DNA of 64,000 bases from Thelonectria olida (taxonomy: Eukaryota; Ascomycota; Sordariomycetes; Hypocreales; Nectriaceae). The position numbers were made by a program, and so were the translations under genes. The DNA lies in assembly GCA_020736575.1 (NCBI GenBank), contig JAGPYM010000032.1, positions 248,001 to 312,000 of the forward strand, written 5' to 3'. The notes under the pieces were generated by a model, which saw only the letters and a program-made list of their open reading frames with translations, had not been told where the DNA came from and did not search any database. Below, piece after piece: positions 53,005 through 64,000 of this stretch. Position 1 is the first letter of the stretch; every line of letters starts with the position of its first letter.

Positions 53005-54647
53005 TTATGGCCCAGCCTGCTTTTGCATCTCTTGTTGCCGACTCGTCGGTAATAGTTTCCACTCGTTTTTCCCATGGCGCCAATGTGAATAGTTAAATGG
53101 TTTCCAGCTGCTCCATTGGTACACCTCTGAGTGTTGTCACTACCTGGTAGAGCGGTGACCGGTGAGACTTTCTGAACGTTCGTATGCGGGATGTCGTCCT
53201 GCGAAGGGGGTTGGTATCGGGCAATGTGTGGATATCCGTCCACATCTTGATTTCCCTCTTCCAGAACCGCTGTCGCGCTGACGAGATATGAGCTTCTGCT
53301 TCTGCTACGCTCGTCGCCACTGTACTAAACGTCCCAACAATTGCTTGTGCTCCCAGTTTCTGGACTCTGTTGATCGGTCCCATGAGTCTGTCCTTGAATC
53401 TATGCATCCACACATTAGAGGCACAGTCCACGACCGGGGATACAGTAGCTGTAAACAACTGTCTTGCCGTCGCTGGCGATAAGCCCCTTAGCCTCTTCAG
53501 TTCCATGATGCTTCCAAACCCTTCGAAGCCGCCCTCGCGATGTGCTCCTTATACTTGAGCCCAGCGTCCATGACGACTCCCAGGATCTTGACATGGTCTT
53601 TCGGTTGGACCATCTGCCCTTTGATCGTGACAGGTTTCGAGTCGATTTTGTAGTCCTTCCGGGTGAAGTGTATGATAGCCGTTTTGTCTGCCTCAAACGT
53701 CGCGCCGCTTCTCCTCTCCCAGTCCAACGCCTCTTCGATGATTGACTCGACTCCCTCGCGGGTGCTTTGTGCCGTTGGCCCTGTGACCCAGGCCGTGAAA
53801 TCATCCACGAATGCGATCGCCCCTCCGTTGCTGTCGATACGCCGCTGTACCAAATCTGCGTTGAAGAAAAGGAACAAAATTGGAGAGAGCGGAGAGCCTT
53901 GGGGTAGGCCCGCTTGTGGTAGGTTTCGAGTCTCAGATGATTCTCCGTTGATTAGAATTGTTGCCGTGCGATTGAAGCAAAATGCCTCGACCCATCGGAG
54001 TAGCTGCTCCGGGATGCCACGCGCTCTCATTCTCTGGAGCAGCCTTTCCTTAAAGACTCCGTTGTAAGCTCCCTTGACATCGAAACTGACTAGGCTCACG
54101 ATCCGTCGGCCTCGCCAAGCAGTATAGATCTGCTCTTGCAAGAGCAGAAGCGCTTGTTCTGCTGATCGTTGTTTGCGGGCTCCAAAGTGATTCGTCGGGA
54201 GAACCCGTACGTTTCCACCGCATGTGAGATTCTTTCCGCGACCACCGATTCCAATGCCTTGCCGAGAGTAGCTAATAATGAAATTGGTCGCCAGGCTTTT
54301 GCCACCGTATAGTCTTTTTTGCCGGGCTTTTTAAGCGGTATGATCTTTGCATGTCTCCACTGGTCGGGGAACGTTCCCTCTTCCAAGGATGCCCGGAAAA
54401 TGGACATCGCCCAATGCTTGACTACTGGCCACACCTGTTTCCATACAATCACCGGTAGCCCGTCTTCCCCCTGGGCCTTCCATGACTTTGCCGCGAATAA
54501 TTGTCGTTCTACCTCCTCCAGTGTGATATCGGGCATTGCCACAGGAGCCCTCTGAGGCCTAGAGCCTTCGTCTTCAATGTCGTTCGGCAGGGGGGGAAAG
54601 AACGTGGACAACAGCTCTTCAGCTTGTTCCTTGTGGTTCGTTCTCAA
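53005..54647 (-). pseudogene. LINE ORF2 fragment, same family as 46880-51056
   Basis: Minus-strand copy covering [18 protein letters not shown], the RT domain ([49 protein letters not shown]) and the thumb to LAPWEKRVETITDES. Frameshifts occur near 54170 and 53510, and a stop near 53095. It has no 5' half and ends near the same point as the other copy (GWAI), so both lack RNase H. It preserves the Trp codon lost in the other copy. Confidence 0.85.
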
Positions 54648-54654
54648 AGCCGGC

Positions 54655-55187
54655 CCATCTGCTCGCCAGCCACAGTGTCATTGCAATCTCACGCAGGAAG
54701 TTCAGTTCAACGCCAAAGGACGGATATAGAAGAAGATCTTGCTGGCATCGGGGATCATGCGAAACCATCGACTGGGGAGCCTTTCAAAGTTGGCTTGACA
54801 ATTTATCACTCCAATCTTCAGCAAAGTCGATCCCGTCACATCCTTCCAGGGGCTAAAACCGCTGCTAATCGTGCACTTTCGGGCTCTTTCTCAGCAGGAG
54901 GCCTTCAACCCAGCAAGAGCGTGACGAGCATCACCCATACAGATTGGAGTAGCTCAACGCTGAAAGGACCGTCACCTCACAGGTGCAGCCCAGGTCTCTG
55001 CATCGCCCACTTAGAGTTGTTCAGTGTTTATGAGGACGACGAGGAGTTTGCTCTTGAGAAGATAGCAGACGATGTTTTAGCTCAATGGTTCAGCGTCTTT
55101 CGATGCGAGTTTGCGCGCCCAATTCAATCTCTATATGCTTTTGAGGGTTTCAAAGAGCAATGTGCGGGCGTATTGCAGAATGAATAA
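54655..55187 (+). other. Unrecognised gene fragment cut by LINE
   Basis: The frame continuing right from the LINE boundary gives protein-like text: DIEEDLAGIGDHAKPSTGEPFKV, then SVYEDDEEFALEKIADDVL, FSVFRCEFARPIQSLYAFEGF and a stop at 55187. It may be the last part of a host gene truncated by the LINE. I cannot name it. Confidence 0.3.
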
Positions 55188-55189
55188 TA

Positions 55190-56554
55190 ATCCTAATGCG
55201 ACGACCAGGATAATAATCCTAACATGTATATAGTATAGTTAAAGAATACGATTAGCAAGATAAATTTCATACGTTATACAACGTATAATAAAAGTAAAGC
55301 CATCATTAAAGCAAATGAGTTACACCGTATCAGTCGAGGCATACCTTCCATCATTCTCTCTTTTGTACATCCGTAGTAGGAATATCCGAATATACATCAG
55401 CGTTTACTCAATTCCTGATGATTCGAGGAGTGTTCCTAATTCCCTGTACCAGAGACACTACATATTGAATCAACTCCAACAAATGAAGATGCCGCATCTT
55501 AGGCCATCCACATGCTAGTATGCGTGGCGCTCGCTGGTAGATGATATAGCCAGTTGGAGTGTCTGGAAGCCGTATCGGTCCGTGAGCTAGTTACCATAAG
55601 ATTGCACAAGATAATCTTCAATACGAGGGCTCTTGTCAAGCTGAGGGAGAAATAGAATGCGCGCGCAGGGGTCGATGTTCAACACTAACGCGTACCGCGT
55701 CTCTTAAAAGTAGCCACCACATCCCCGTAGCTAGCAAACGCGCATCTACCGATGCTAGAAAAGCCTGCTAGAGAGGGAGCGAAGAGTACATGTACATTGC
55801 ATGCTATCTGATCTGTTCTATTCCCCTGATCGAGAAAGGATTGCTTGGTCATAGGACACTGTGTCTACCTAGGAAGGGCCTGTCCCACTTGCGGTGTCAG
55901 GTCTCACAGAGCCGAAAGGGGGGTTGGTTGTTGCACGCCGCTTTAAGTAGTAGATGCACAGCCCGCTGATAAGCAACACTGCGCATTCGCTTCACGACGC
56001 CACCGGCCACGACGCTGCCAATATGATTCAGATGGCGACTGTACTGACCGCAGGCTCTCGTAGAACACTTCTGTTAGTCTATTAGACCATCTCTATGACT
56101 GATGCGCGGCAGACGCAGTACTCATAGCCCGATGCTCATTCCAATAACTTCCTTCTACAGGCAATGAGCAACTTGATCTTCGCTTACATTCCTCGACCCA
56201 GCGTTGAGGCATCTAGAGACCATCGAACACGCGCAAGACTTGGACTTCATTTAGGGTGCGTTTGGTATTGATGCTTCTTAGGCTAATCCTATATCGCTGT
56301 GTGCGTTCATATATCCATAAAAACCTGTTCCAGCTCGCCCGTGCTTCCTCCACGAGCTTAACGCTGTTACTCAGGTCCATTCGCGTTGCGCAGCCAACCC
56401 GGTCGTTCCCATGTCGGCCCTTCGTTCCGGCGTAAAACTTGCGGGTTCATCTTTTCGTCACGGCCTTTCCATATGCACGTCCTAGAGGGATAATTCCCCC
56501 CCGGTGATATCATCTTTCGGTATTAAACTGATCCGACGGCGGTTTCAACAGTCG
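55190..56554. other. Intergenic
   Basis: No gene or RNA supported. Short frames only. 55196-55300 is AT-rich with a repeated ATAATAATCCTAA string. Confidence 0.45.
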
Positions 56555-58234
56555 CTAAATGCTCGCACCTTCATCTTCTCCTTCAAATGAGAGCCCATTG
56601 GTGCCTCCATCATGCTCGTGCTCGTGCTCGTGTTCATCCTCCCAGCCTACCGTAGAGGGATCCGTTGTGGTAGTTGTTACGGCCGGGACGTACCCAGCCA
56701 CCGTAAAGTCCGCCATGCACATACTCTGAGGGAACCGGAAGTAAGCCTTTCCGCCACGACGCTTGCAGTCCAACCGTTGGAAAACATGTCCGAATATGCA
56801 ATTTAGCTTTCGGCAGTTGCCACGTTTGGGGCACGAGACAGATCGCGACAGAGCTTCGAGGGCTGGTTTGAGATCCTCGGGAATCGGGGTGTGGTCGAAT
56901 TCACATTCTTCGTTGGGGCAGTATCCAGTCAGTTGTTTTTGATTGCAGAGTTTCTTTTGTCCGGGGGACGGCTTAATTCGTCTTAAGATGTCCGGGGTTG
57001 GAGGAACGATGTAGGCGTCAAGTCATTCTTGGTGCTCGTTGACGGCGATGTGGTCCTCCGGAATATCGTGTGGCCTTGGCAACGAGGCAATATCGTTGCC
57101 CGGGGCGTATATGCCGGAGGTGCGGCTGACAGGAGAGGTGCCGTCGTTGTCCGATCTCCAGTTTAAGCTCTTATAGGACGGCGGGGAACCATTACGGTTC
57201 AGTTGCAAGGACGATTTGGAGTCGATATGGGTGAGTCTGCAGGTGCTGCCATATCTACATCTACCGATCACGTTGAATTGGCAAGTCTTATTGCCGTTAA
57301 CCGGAGATGTTGCCCTAGGTTGTTGCGCAGAGTTTGATATCTGAGTCGAGGATTTGCTCATGCTCATCGAAGCACTCTTCTTAGTTTGGCCAGCAAAAGA
57401 AGCATATATTGGAGTAGAGCGAAACACGCCAGGAAATTCTTCAATATCCATACCAAGTTTCTGAAACTCCTCGTGGAATCGCGCACTTGGTGTGCGAACC
57501 AAGGTAAATCTCTCAGAGTTATCCCTATAAGGAGTAAGGTCGGAGACGTAGCCAACATCGTGGCATGCGGCAAAATAAATGTGCTTGCACTGGGTGTTAT
57601 CGGCGTAGAGTCGCAGCGTAGCTTTCAACTTGAAGTCGGCGTTCTCCTTCAGCTCGCCAGCGTCCACAAAATCCGTCGGGCCATATGATCTGTTAAAGCC
57701 CGAAACGAATGGCGCAAGCGACCTCTTCTCCACACCGCAAAGCCTGTCCTGAGAAAGATACTTGGACAAGCCCACGAGGTTAGCATAAACACGGACCATG
57801 ACCTCACAGCCCGCCTTGCCCTTGCGACGCAGGCTCATCTTGATGGAATCGTTGAGTTGTTTGGCTGCCCTGCTTCCTCCCTCCCCGCCGGCGCCGACGA
57901 AAGATTCGTCAAAGACATAACCGTCTCCGTCAATCACAACAAGGGCGAAAGGGCTGCGTTCCTGGCCGCGAGCGAGCTGTTTGTAGCGTTCACGGCCTTC
58001 TCGCTCCTCTTCGTAATCGCTCCTCAAACGCTTGTAGTGCTGAATGAGGGTTGCATAGCGGTCCAGAATATCTGCGAGGGCGTCATTTCTCCGATATTCT
58101 GCGAGCTGCTCGGCGGCATTTTCGACGGTCTCATCGGGTAGCATTTCTCCGACACGTGTTTCTCGAGGCAATGTCGGTCTGGGGGTTGAATGGTCTTGTC
58201 GTCGTTTCTGAATAAAGAGAGAAGGGCGAACCAC
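56555..58234 (-). pseudogene. CCCH zinc-finger / PIN-like protein gene broken by one nonsense codon
   Basis: One frame on the minus strand spans 58234-56555 (559 codons) and contains a single stop, TGA at 57023-57025. N-terminal coiled coil (about 50-90, LIQHYKRLRSDYEEEREGRERY), then a fungal NYN/PIN-like domain: ALVVIDGDGYVFDE, VMVRVYANLVGLSKYL, FVDAGELKENADFKLK, HIYFAACHDVGY. A first CCCH finger (CQFNVIGRCRYGSTCRLTH) comes before the stop. After the stop, in frame, are two more fingers (CNQKQLTGYCPNEECEFDH and CPKRGNCRKLNCIFGH) and an acidic His/Glu tail. An Arg codon CGA to TGA fits HQE-R-LDAYIVPP. The truncated 403-aa product might still be made. The start is uncertain: TTATTCAG near 58210 could be an intron acceptor, or the Met at about 58147 could be used. 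Confidence 0.82.
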
Positions 58235-60780
58235 GTTAGAACTCGAAGCTCAGGGTGAAGACACGTTGATGCACGACTTTTGAACAAAAAGTTCCGGTGC
58301 ATCTCTGTGTTCGCTGAGCTTCTCTCAAGTTTGGTAATAGTGTTGAAATGAGCATATTGTGTTGATTGAAGGAGAAAGACTAGCACTAACTAGCGGAAGC
58401 TATTGACAAGAAGACATCTACATCCCAGCCACCAATGGATCGGAATAGCCATTGATCCGTTAAACCATGGATCTCAACAAATAGAGCTTCGTGTCGCTTT
58501 TCTTAGGTGTAGTACCCTCAATCCAGGGGGCCTTTGTCCTGGTCTCTGCCATCTCGGCGCTTTCTCATGCCACTCAATCTCGTGAGAACACAACCCGGAG
58601 TCCCCGCGGAAGTCAATACACCGCCCCTATTGGGACTAAGTGGGTCAACACCCAACAGGCAAGAAATTCGATTGTGAGGGGCAGGTAGCTACCGAATGTG
58701 ACTGAAGATTCTTCCCCGCCGTGGAGTGGTGGAGCTCACCCCTGTAGTGGGCGAGACAAAGTGCGGCCACCCATGTCGTCCTCGTCTGATAACTTATCCG
58801 TAGTTGGTTGTCGCCATCGAGACGCTCAGACCCTGCTGCGGATCCACTACAGGGATTGGCGCTCGCCTTGTCAAGCGGCGTCAAGAAGGGCGTATTTATA
58901 GTAAGCTGCGGCCGGCCCCTTGAGAGAACAGTGCGTCAGCCGCTAGCGCCTGATATTAGCGCGGTTTCTTAAATGCAACGTCCAAACTCATTCACACTAG
59001 TTGCTGAGGTGCCAGCCGGGCTTGGCAACACAAAGCAACTACGTACACAGAGAGTGTTCCGATGGAAACTGTGAATCCGGCCAGATCCCGACTCCTGACA
59101 AAGCCAAGCCGGCTCCCGACAGAAGAGAAGGAGATGGTTCGGACTGCTGGCCTATGATGGTAATCGCCGAGCAACTGCGTCATTACTGACAACACCACCA
59201 TGGGGGTGAGCGCGAAAGGTCACTCAGGCAACAGGGGTTATCCGGCCGTGGCAGGCGCGTAGGTTTCCCAGCCGAAAGTCGCACAATAACGACAAACACC
59301 CGAGCTAGCATGGGTGGCTGGATAAACCCAGCATGCTCTCCTGTTGCTTTGATGAGATAGCGGATCTGGCACTGAGAAAGGCCGTGCAGGCCCGAGTGGC
59401 CGCGCCGTCGACGAGGTATCGCCTGGTCCTCTCGTGCACGCTGGTACTTGGAGAGACATCCGGGGCCATGTCCTCGAGAATAAGGTCATCAGCAGCGACC
59501 AGGCTCAGGACAATCTGAACAAAACAACGCATGCTTATACAGTAGGCATTGGCTTTTCTTGTTCTCGCCTGCGTGAGCTGAGAAAAAAAAGGCGCGGCCG
59601 AGACGGTTCCGAGAGACTACACCAGCGACGTGTATCGGCCAGGAGTGCCATTATCTTTTCAGTGTGGCACAGGATGCAACCGCAGCCTAGCTACCATACC
59701 TTGGCTCACGAGAGGTACGTGGCATTGATCATGACCATATTGCACACCGCAGCTACGCCGCAAATCCGACCAAGAATCATCCTGATGTCGGTGAGGCAAC
59801 CCATAAGAACTCCTAGACCACATCCTTTCAACCAACTCACGAAGTACAGCCAGTTCCGGGTCTTGCATGTGGGGATTGAAAGCCTCAATCGCCAGCGAAG
59901 AAACCCGTACTACGTGATGGGCCGATTGATCATCTAATCCCAAACACCAATCGCAGACCATGTTTGCTGGAGGCTATGACTCATCTTCAAGATCTGTGGT
60001 CGCTCAGAGATGTTATATGGCTCCTGGATGACTGGCTGATGCGACCGTAGGAAAGTGATGCAGCGGAAACACAAAAGCACAATCCCTGGTGCGAATGTCT
60101 TGCTCTCTGTTAGGTCGCGCGGGCACTTTGTGACCTGAAGGGCGTGATTCTACGCCAAACGATACAGTAGCATCACTCAAGTCATCCTCAGCGAGATCGA
60201 AGTTGCTGGGAATAGGCAAAGGATTTCGATTGGAAAGGATCTTCGCCATCGTGCCACTTGTCTGACTGCCACTGTGAGAGGAGCTTGTCGTGACGAACGA
60301 ATATGCCGATTTTCCAGTCCCACAGCTGTCTTGATTGTGAGTATTTCAGCGCTCCGTCGTACCCGAGTACTTGGCAGGGCTGCATCCAGCCACCTCTGCA
60401 CCTCATAACCCACCAAGAAGGCCTCATTATGCATGCTAATCACACCGCAAAGATGAGTCAAAGGCAGCCGGGGAATAGGCCTGAGAACGAGATGAACGAG
60501 GCGAGAATCCCCAGATAAATGGTGGTACCTGCCTCCCTGTTCCCAAGGGGGAAGGGGTATGCGCGTATGCGTGCGCGAGCCCACTGTTTAGTTGATGCCG
60601 TCACATATGTTGATCGTCAGGGGGGGGAAGGGCAGGGCTTATGCGGGGCTTCAGGATGTTTCCATTGGACACCAACCGGGCCGTAGGGCGCTGCGGGCCG
60701 GATAGAAGATGACAGGGCCCATGCGGCTCGTCTCCAGGGCCAGTGGAGAAGCTAACCGGGATCGCCATTTCCACCTGGAA
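58235..60780. other. Gene-poor region
   Basis: No gene supported. Frames around 59300-59940 overlap on both strands without motifs. Composition is mixed, with no long repeats that I can see. Confidence 0.4.
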
Positions 60781-61000
60781 CAGGGAATCCTGGCTGGGGG
60801 CACAACACTATTGCAAATAGTGTGTGGTGACGTGCTTAGGTTTGCATTTGTGTACCTCACCCTCAACACAGACATAAAGAACAGATGGAACACATCACAA
60901 TTGATCAATTGAATAGCCTCGCTTTGAGGCCCTTATCATCATATTTGACGTGTGAATTCTATCACTTTTGAACCTACCTTTCGGCCCGGCCCTTCTAATC
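60781..61000. repeat. Possible LTR relic
   Basis: TTGATCAATTGAATAGCC followed by a small hairpin (GCCTCGCTTTGAGGC) near 60899-60930, related to strings at 46703 and 2031. Position relative to an A/C-rich leader (GAACACATCACAATT) resembles an LTR end, but boundaries and internal genes are not found. Confidence 0.3.
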
Positions 61001-62140
61001 TTCCGGATCCGACACAACCTCTCCCACGCGCGATATGGTCGTCATGGAAATTGGTTAAGGCCCATTTAATAGATTGGCGCTGAAATTTTATAAAAGCAGC
61101 CAATTATGGATTGCCATAGAGCATGATGGCTGCAGTTGCAAGATACATATTTTGCTATAGAAATCTCAGGGCGCTTGGATGTACTCACTAACGCATCTTA
61201 GCACCGGCACTGCACCCCTGGCCATTGAGGCACAAATCATTCTCAGACGCGTAGCATCGCGCCAGGGCTTCTCAACACGTCAATGAAATCACGCTAAAAC
61301 AAGCCCCTGACGGCATTGAGCAGCCTGCAGCGCTCGTTCGATCGAACCCAGGGCGCCGTTCGAATCGACATTCGTAAGACTTGGCGTCGAATGAATCTAT
61401 CGATTCGACCCACATTCGATAGATGTCCAACTCTGCTCCCACGCCAGCTAGCACGGCGGGCTTGCTATGAGACAAAACGATGACTGGCTGGGCATGATTT
61501 ACGCCCGCGTTATCCAAACGAATCAACAAGGCAACCTAGACACCATCTTTAGTAGTGCATGGTTTGGGGGCTGGTGCCATCACGGAGGCCTCTTCCTGTC
61601 TTCCGTCTTATGTCGGTATCTTGGGAGACATCTGGCATCATTTCCTCGAGTAAACACCTCTTCTGCATATGGTGTAGGCCCTTCTTGCCACCGGACTGAC
61701 AGGAATCCTCATCAGGGACGGACGCACAAGTCCTGACTAGTGTCGAAGGGCTGTGATGCTTGATTCGACCATGATGTGTATCACTGGGCGGGCCACGGAC
61801 CAGAACGCCAAATTTGGAACCAAGAATGCGTCGACTAATCCCAAAACACACTGCTAATGTTTACGTGTGACGATGTGGCTCCATTGTTACAATTCGGCCC
61901 ACGCGTTTACCTTGGTAGATCATCATCAAGCCTACCGAGAGCAGCCAAGTCACTACAACGCTGGCGCGGCGTATTCTGGCGCTAAAACGGCCGAGTAACT
62001 AGAGGGCGAGGCGAGAAACTTGCAGTCTAGTCAACTACGCCAACTGAGGTGCAAGAGTTTACACGCCCCTTCAAAATCGTAGCCCACATGCCGTTTACTC
62101 CCAAGGAATCTGATCCTGGCCCTTGAGGGCCCCCTGACTA
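61001..62140. other. Intergenic
   Basis: No gene supported. TTCGAATCGA-like strings recur near 61330-61425, forming small imperfect inverted repeats. Confidence 0.4.
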
Positions 62141-62248
62141 CCCGTCGGTTGCGTCTGTGTGAGTCACACAGGTTGACCGACTTAGTTACTTTAGTTACAA
62201 CGCAACTAAGTCGGTCCACCTGTGCCCGGCACAGACGCAACCAACGGG
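62141..62248. repeat. 108-bp fold-back repeat
   Basis: Arms of about 48 bp (from CCCGTCGGTTGCGTCTGTG and its near complement ending CGCAACCAACGGG) surround a short loop of TTAGTTAC type. Pairing is imperfect but long. It may be a tiny foldback element or an RNA hairpin; it lies about 280 bp upstream of the gene at 62527. Confidence 0.8.
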
Positions 62249-62433
62249 TACCTTGTCGCCCAATCTGTGCTAACATCCACGGGCTACGAAACACCCCGTC
62301 TGTTATTGGGATGCCCTCTGTGCATTCAACGGCTCTATCTCGATCCATGGCCATGAGCTTGGGCTTCACCGCCTCTTTCAACGAGGTTACACTTGAGACT
62401 CCCTGACGGGAGCCTGCCTCGAGAGTTAACGTG

Positions 62434-62441
62434 TATATAAG
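62434..62441 (+). promoter_or_regulatory. TATA box of the 62527 gene
   Basis: TATATAAG, 86 bp before the ATG. It is followed by a pyrimidine-rich leader (CTTCCATCCTCCATCTC, then TCTCTAACTCTTTATCCCCC), a usual fungal core-promoter and 5' UTR layout. Confidence 0.65.
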
Positions 62442-62526
62442 AAGCAATCTAACTTGAAAAGTCATATGCTTCCATCCTCCATCTCAAGTCTCCCTTAATC
62501 TCTAACTCTTTATCCCCCCCGTTATA

Positions 62527-62890
62527 ATGGATCAGGCGACCAAATCTAAAGTTCTTGAAAATTCGGAGGACTACTCATTTGCAACTCGGAGCGTTTTTGA
62601 TAAACTCAGTAAGTCATCCATCCTAGCCTTGTACTAGTACTACATAGTAGCTGATAAGTTCAGTTGAGTTGAAGCTCGTCAATAAGCAAGATTTACACTC
62701 CTCTTCCAAAGCATCCCTGTCATGGGTCCGGAAAGATGAGAATCTGTGCCTTCTTAAGATCCCAGGGAACGACCTGTTGGGGAACCTCTTGTCCGGCAAC
62801 CTCGCGCCCCTGTATCGAGACACTGTCATTTACGGGCTAGTAGATCGGAAGGACAACAGTGTCATTGTACTTAGCAGCAACGACGAATAA
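62527..62890 (+). CDS. Hypothetical protein, 102 aa, two exons
   Basis: Exons 62527..62608 and 62664..62890; the 55-bp intron has GTAAGT at the donor, a CTGAT branch site and a TTCAG acceptor. The product begins MDQATKSKVLENSEDYSF and is acidic and soluble, with LSWVRKDENLCLLKIPG and a beta-rich end (DTVIYGLVDRKDNSVIVLSS). No signal peptide, membrane segment or known domain. The clean splice sites, TATA box and pyrimidine leader make it a believable gene. Family unknown. Confidence 0.65.
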
Positions 62891-63661
62891 AGATTCCATG
62901 TTATTATTGGATACTAAAAAATGTTCCTCGGTTCCTGTACCTACTCTAGAGCTAGGTTTATTGGAAAGATTTTGCAAGTGGTGCATACTACTAAGTACAA
63001 CAAAAAACCACGCCCATTTGACCCTCTCTTGTTTTAGGCCATCCGTTGCACTCCGGGCTTAGGCATATGAGATTTATTACCCCTTGTCCTACTCCATGCC
63101 GGTGTCAGCCGGGCTATGAATGATGTTGAAGATGAAAATGTGGTCTGTGTGCCTGGCGTTCCTCCAACTCAGCTTATCAATGTGTATGTCCTGCTACACA
63201 TCCGCTTTTTCGGAAAATTCCCATCCCCAGGAAACTAAATATTTTCCAATCCCAAACTTCCTGATAATTGAGAGACTATTTGCCTATCTATGATGAGCTT
63301 GAAACAACTGAGCACGGGTAAGTGCGTGTATGATATAGTCGAGGTCGAGATGGTTCAGCTGCTCTCTCCACACGTCATGTCATTTGGAAAGCCCCATTAG
63401 CTCTTTCAGGTTCCTTTGGAGTTTCATATTTTGGGTCATAGTGAATTACTAGAATTGAGAACACTTCCTTGCATACTGTCTTGGCCTCATCATACTTAAC
63501 CTGATCATTGAACGTGACAGCATTTTCGTGTTTGGTCCCGGCATGAGGGCTCCATCAAGCTCGGCTTTCTGCTCCAAAACCAGCTTCAAATTCTCCGTGA
63601 CCAGATTACCGCTCGGTAAGTTAATTGATGTGTCCAGAGTCTCGGGGTGACCCTCATTCCG
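62891..63661. other. Intergenic
   Basis: No gene supported; probably includes the 3' UTR of the 62527 gene. Confidence 0.45.
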
Positions 63662-63825
63662 TTACAGCACAGGCTCGTGGTCTCCAATGGGCTGCAACGT
63701 CTGCCGCAGCCGATCCTGATCGATGCCTTCTAAATGACGGGGCCAGCCGCATCGATTCAACCACGTCTGCGCCTCCGACTTGTCGTCGATGTCGTGGATC
63801 TTCGCGTTGGCGTCGCTCTCGAATG
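63662..63825 (-). pseudogene. Fragment resembling a fungal helicase-associated protein
   Basis: About 53 codons on the minus strand ending in a TAA: FESDANAKIHDIDD, then EAQTWLNRCGWPRHLEGID and QDRLRQTLQPIGDHEP. The Trp-Leu...Gly-Trp...His-Leu-x-Gly pattern recalls the region before helicase domains in fungal RecQ-like accessory proteins; this is from memory and weak. No start is seen and sequence beyond is not convincing. Confidence 0.35.
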
Positions 63826-64000
63826 CCCGTCCATGGTTTCCTTTATAATGCTACAGACGACCCTTGATGGGTTTCAGTTTGTTGCTCTTTCTCTTTCCCA
63901 AGAGTCCGAAGCTATGCATGCCCACGAATGAGTCCTCGTCCTTAGCATTAAAAGATTGGAGATTGATCTTAGTGAAGAGCCCAACTACATATCTTGTTAG
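63826..64000. other. Window edge, nothing recognised
   Basis: No supported feature to the end of the window. Confidence 0.4.

Noticed and set aside
24391..64000. Strong RIP across the transposons
   Set aside because: Most copies have single stops or frameshifts in mixed sequence contexts and stay GC-moderate; heavy CpA to TpA decay is not evident by eye, although a count was not possible.

Overview
The window reads as a transposon-rich accessory segment of a filamentous ascomycete (Pezizomycotina) nuclear genome. This rests on short introns (55-65 bp) with CTAAC/CTAAT branch sites, Fot1/pogo, hAT, MULE, Tc1/mariner and Tad-like LINE elements, a NACHT-WD40-type remnant, a fungal BTB protein, a GCN5 acetyltransferase and a fungal CCCH/PIN-like protein. 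I see no rRNA, convincing tRNA, CRISPR or bacterial-style operon. The species cannot be named from the sequence alone.

Layout. 0-3.6 kb: BTB protein gene, an 81-bp tandem duplication, sparse intergenic DNA. 3.6-5.8 kb: complete Fot1/pogo element with perfect 81-bp inverted repeats, inserted exactly in the TAA stop codon of the next gene. 5.8-8.4 kb: 857-aa coiled-coil protein with about 20 eleven-residue repeats. 8.5-10.5 kb: decayed Tc1/mariner element and unplaced fragments. 10.8-13.2 kb: C-terminal half of a NACHT-WD40-type protein cut by a hAT end, itself carrying a 569-bp inverted-repeat element with GC-rich ends and an AT-rich core. 14.0-18.1 kb: a predicted nuclease-kinase fusion gene and a complete divergent GCN5 gene, transcribed away from each other. 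18.2-20.5 kb: intact hAT with a perfect 8-bp target duplication. 20.6-24.2 kb: 1191-aa protein with four Cys/His-rich modules. 24.4-30.3 kb: full-length but frameshifted LINE with target duplications and an ATAC tail. 30.5-33.3 kb: hAT with a frameshift. 33.3-39.0 kb: gene-poor, with a pyrimidine-rich minisatellite and two small hypothetical genes. 39.0-54.7 kb: mosaic of broken hAT, Fot1/pogo, MULE and LINE copies. 54.7-64.0 kb: mostly non-coding, with a CCCH zinc-finger gene broken by one nonsense codon and a neat 102-aa ORFan gene.

How things fit together. Two elements look able to encode their own transposase today: Fot1 at 3585 and hAT at 18188. The others carry single stops, frameshifts, deletions or truncations, and several are nested. 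Non-transposon genes are isolated islands, many of kinds typical of accessory fungal DNA (NLR-like, nuclease-kinase, BTB, CCCH, Cys-rich). The strongest candidates for new biology are the nuclease-kinase gene beside a second-looking GCN5, the four-module Cys/His protein, the hendecad-repeat protein with a transposon-made C-terminus, and the GC/AT mosaic inverted-repeat element. Function assignments are by reading motifs; no database search was run.
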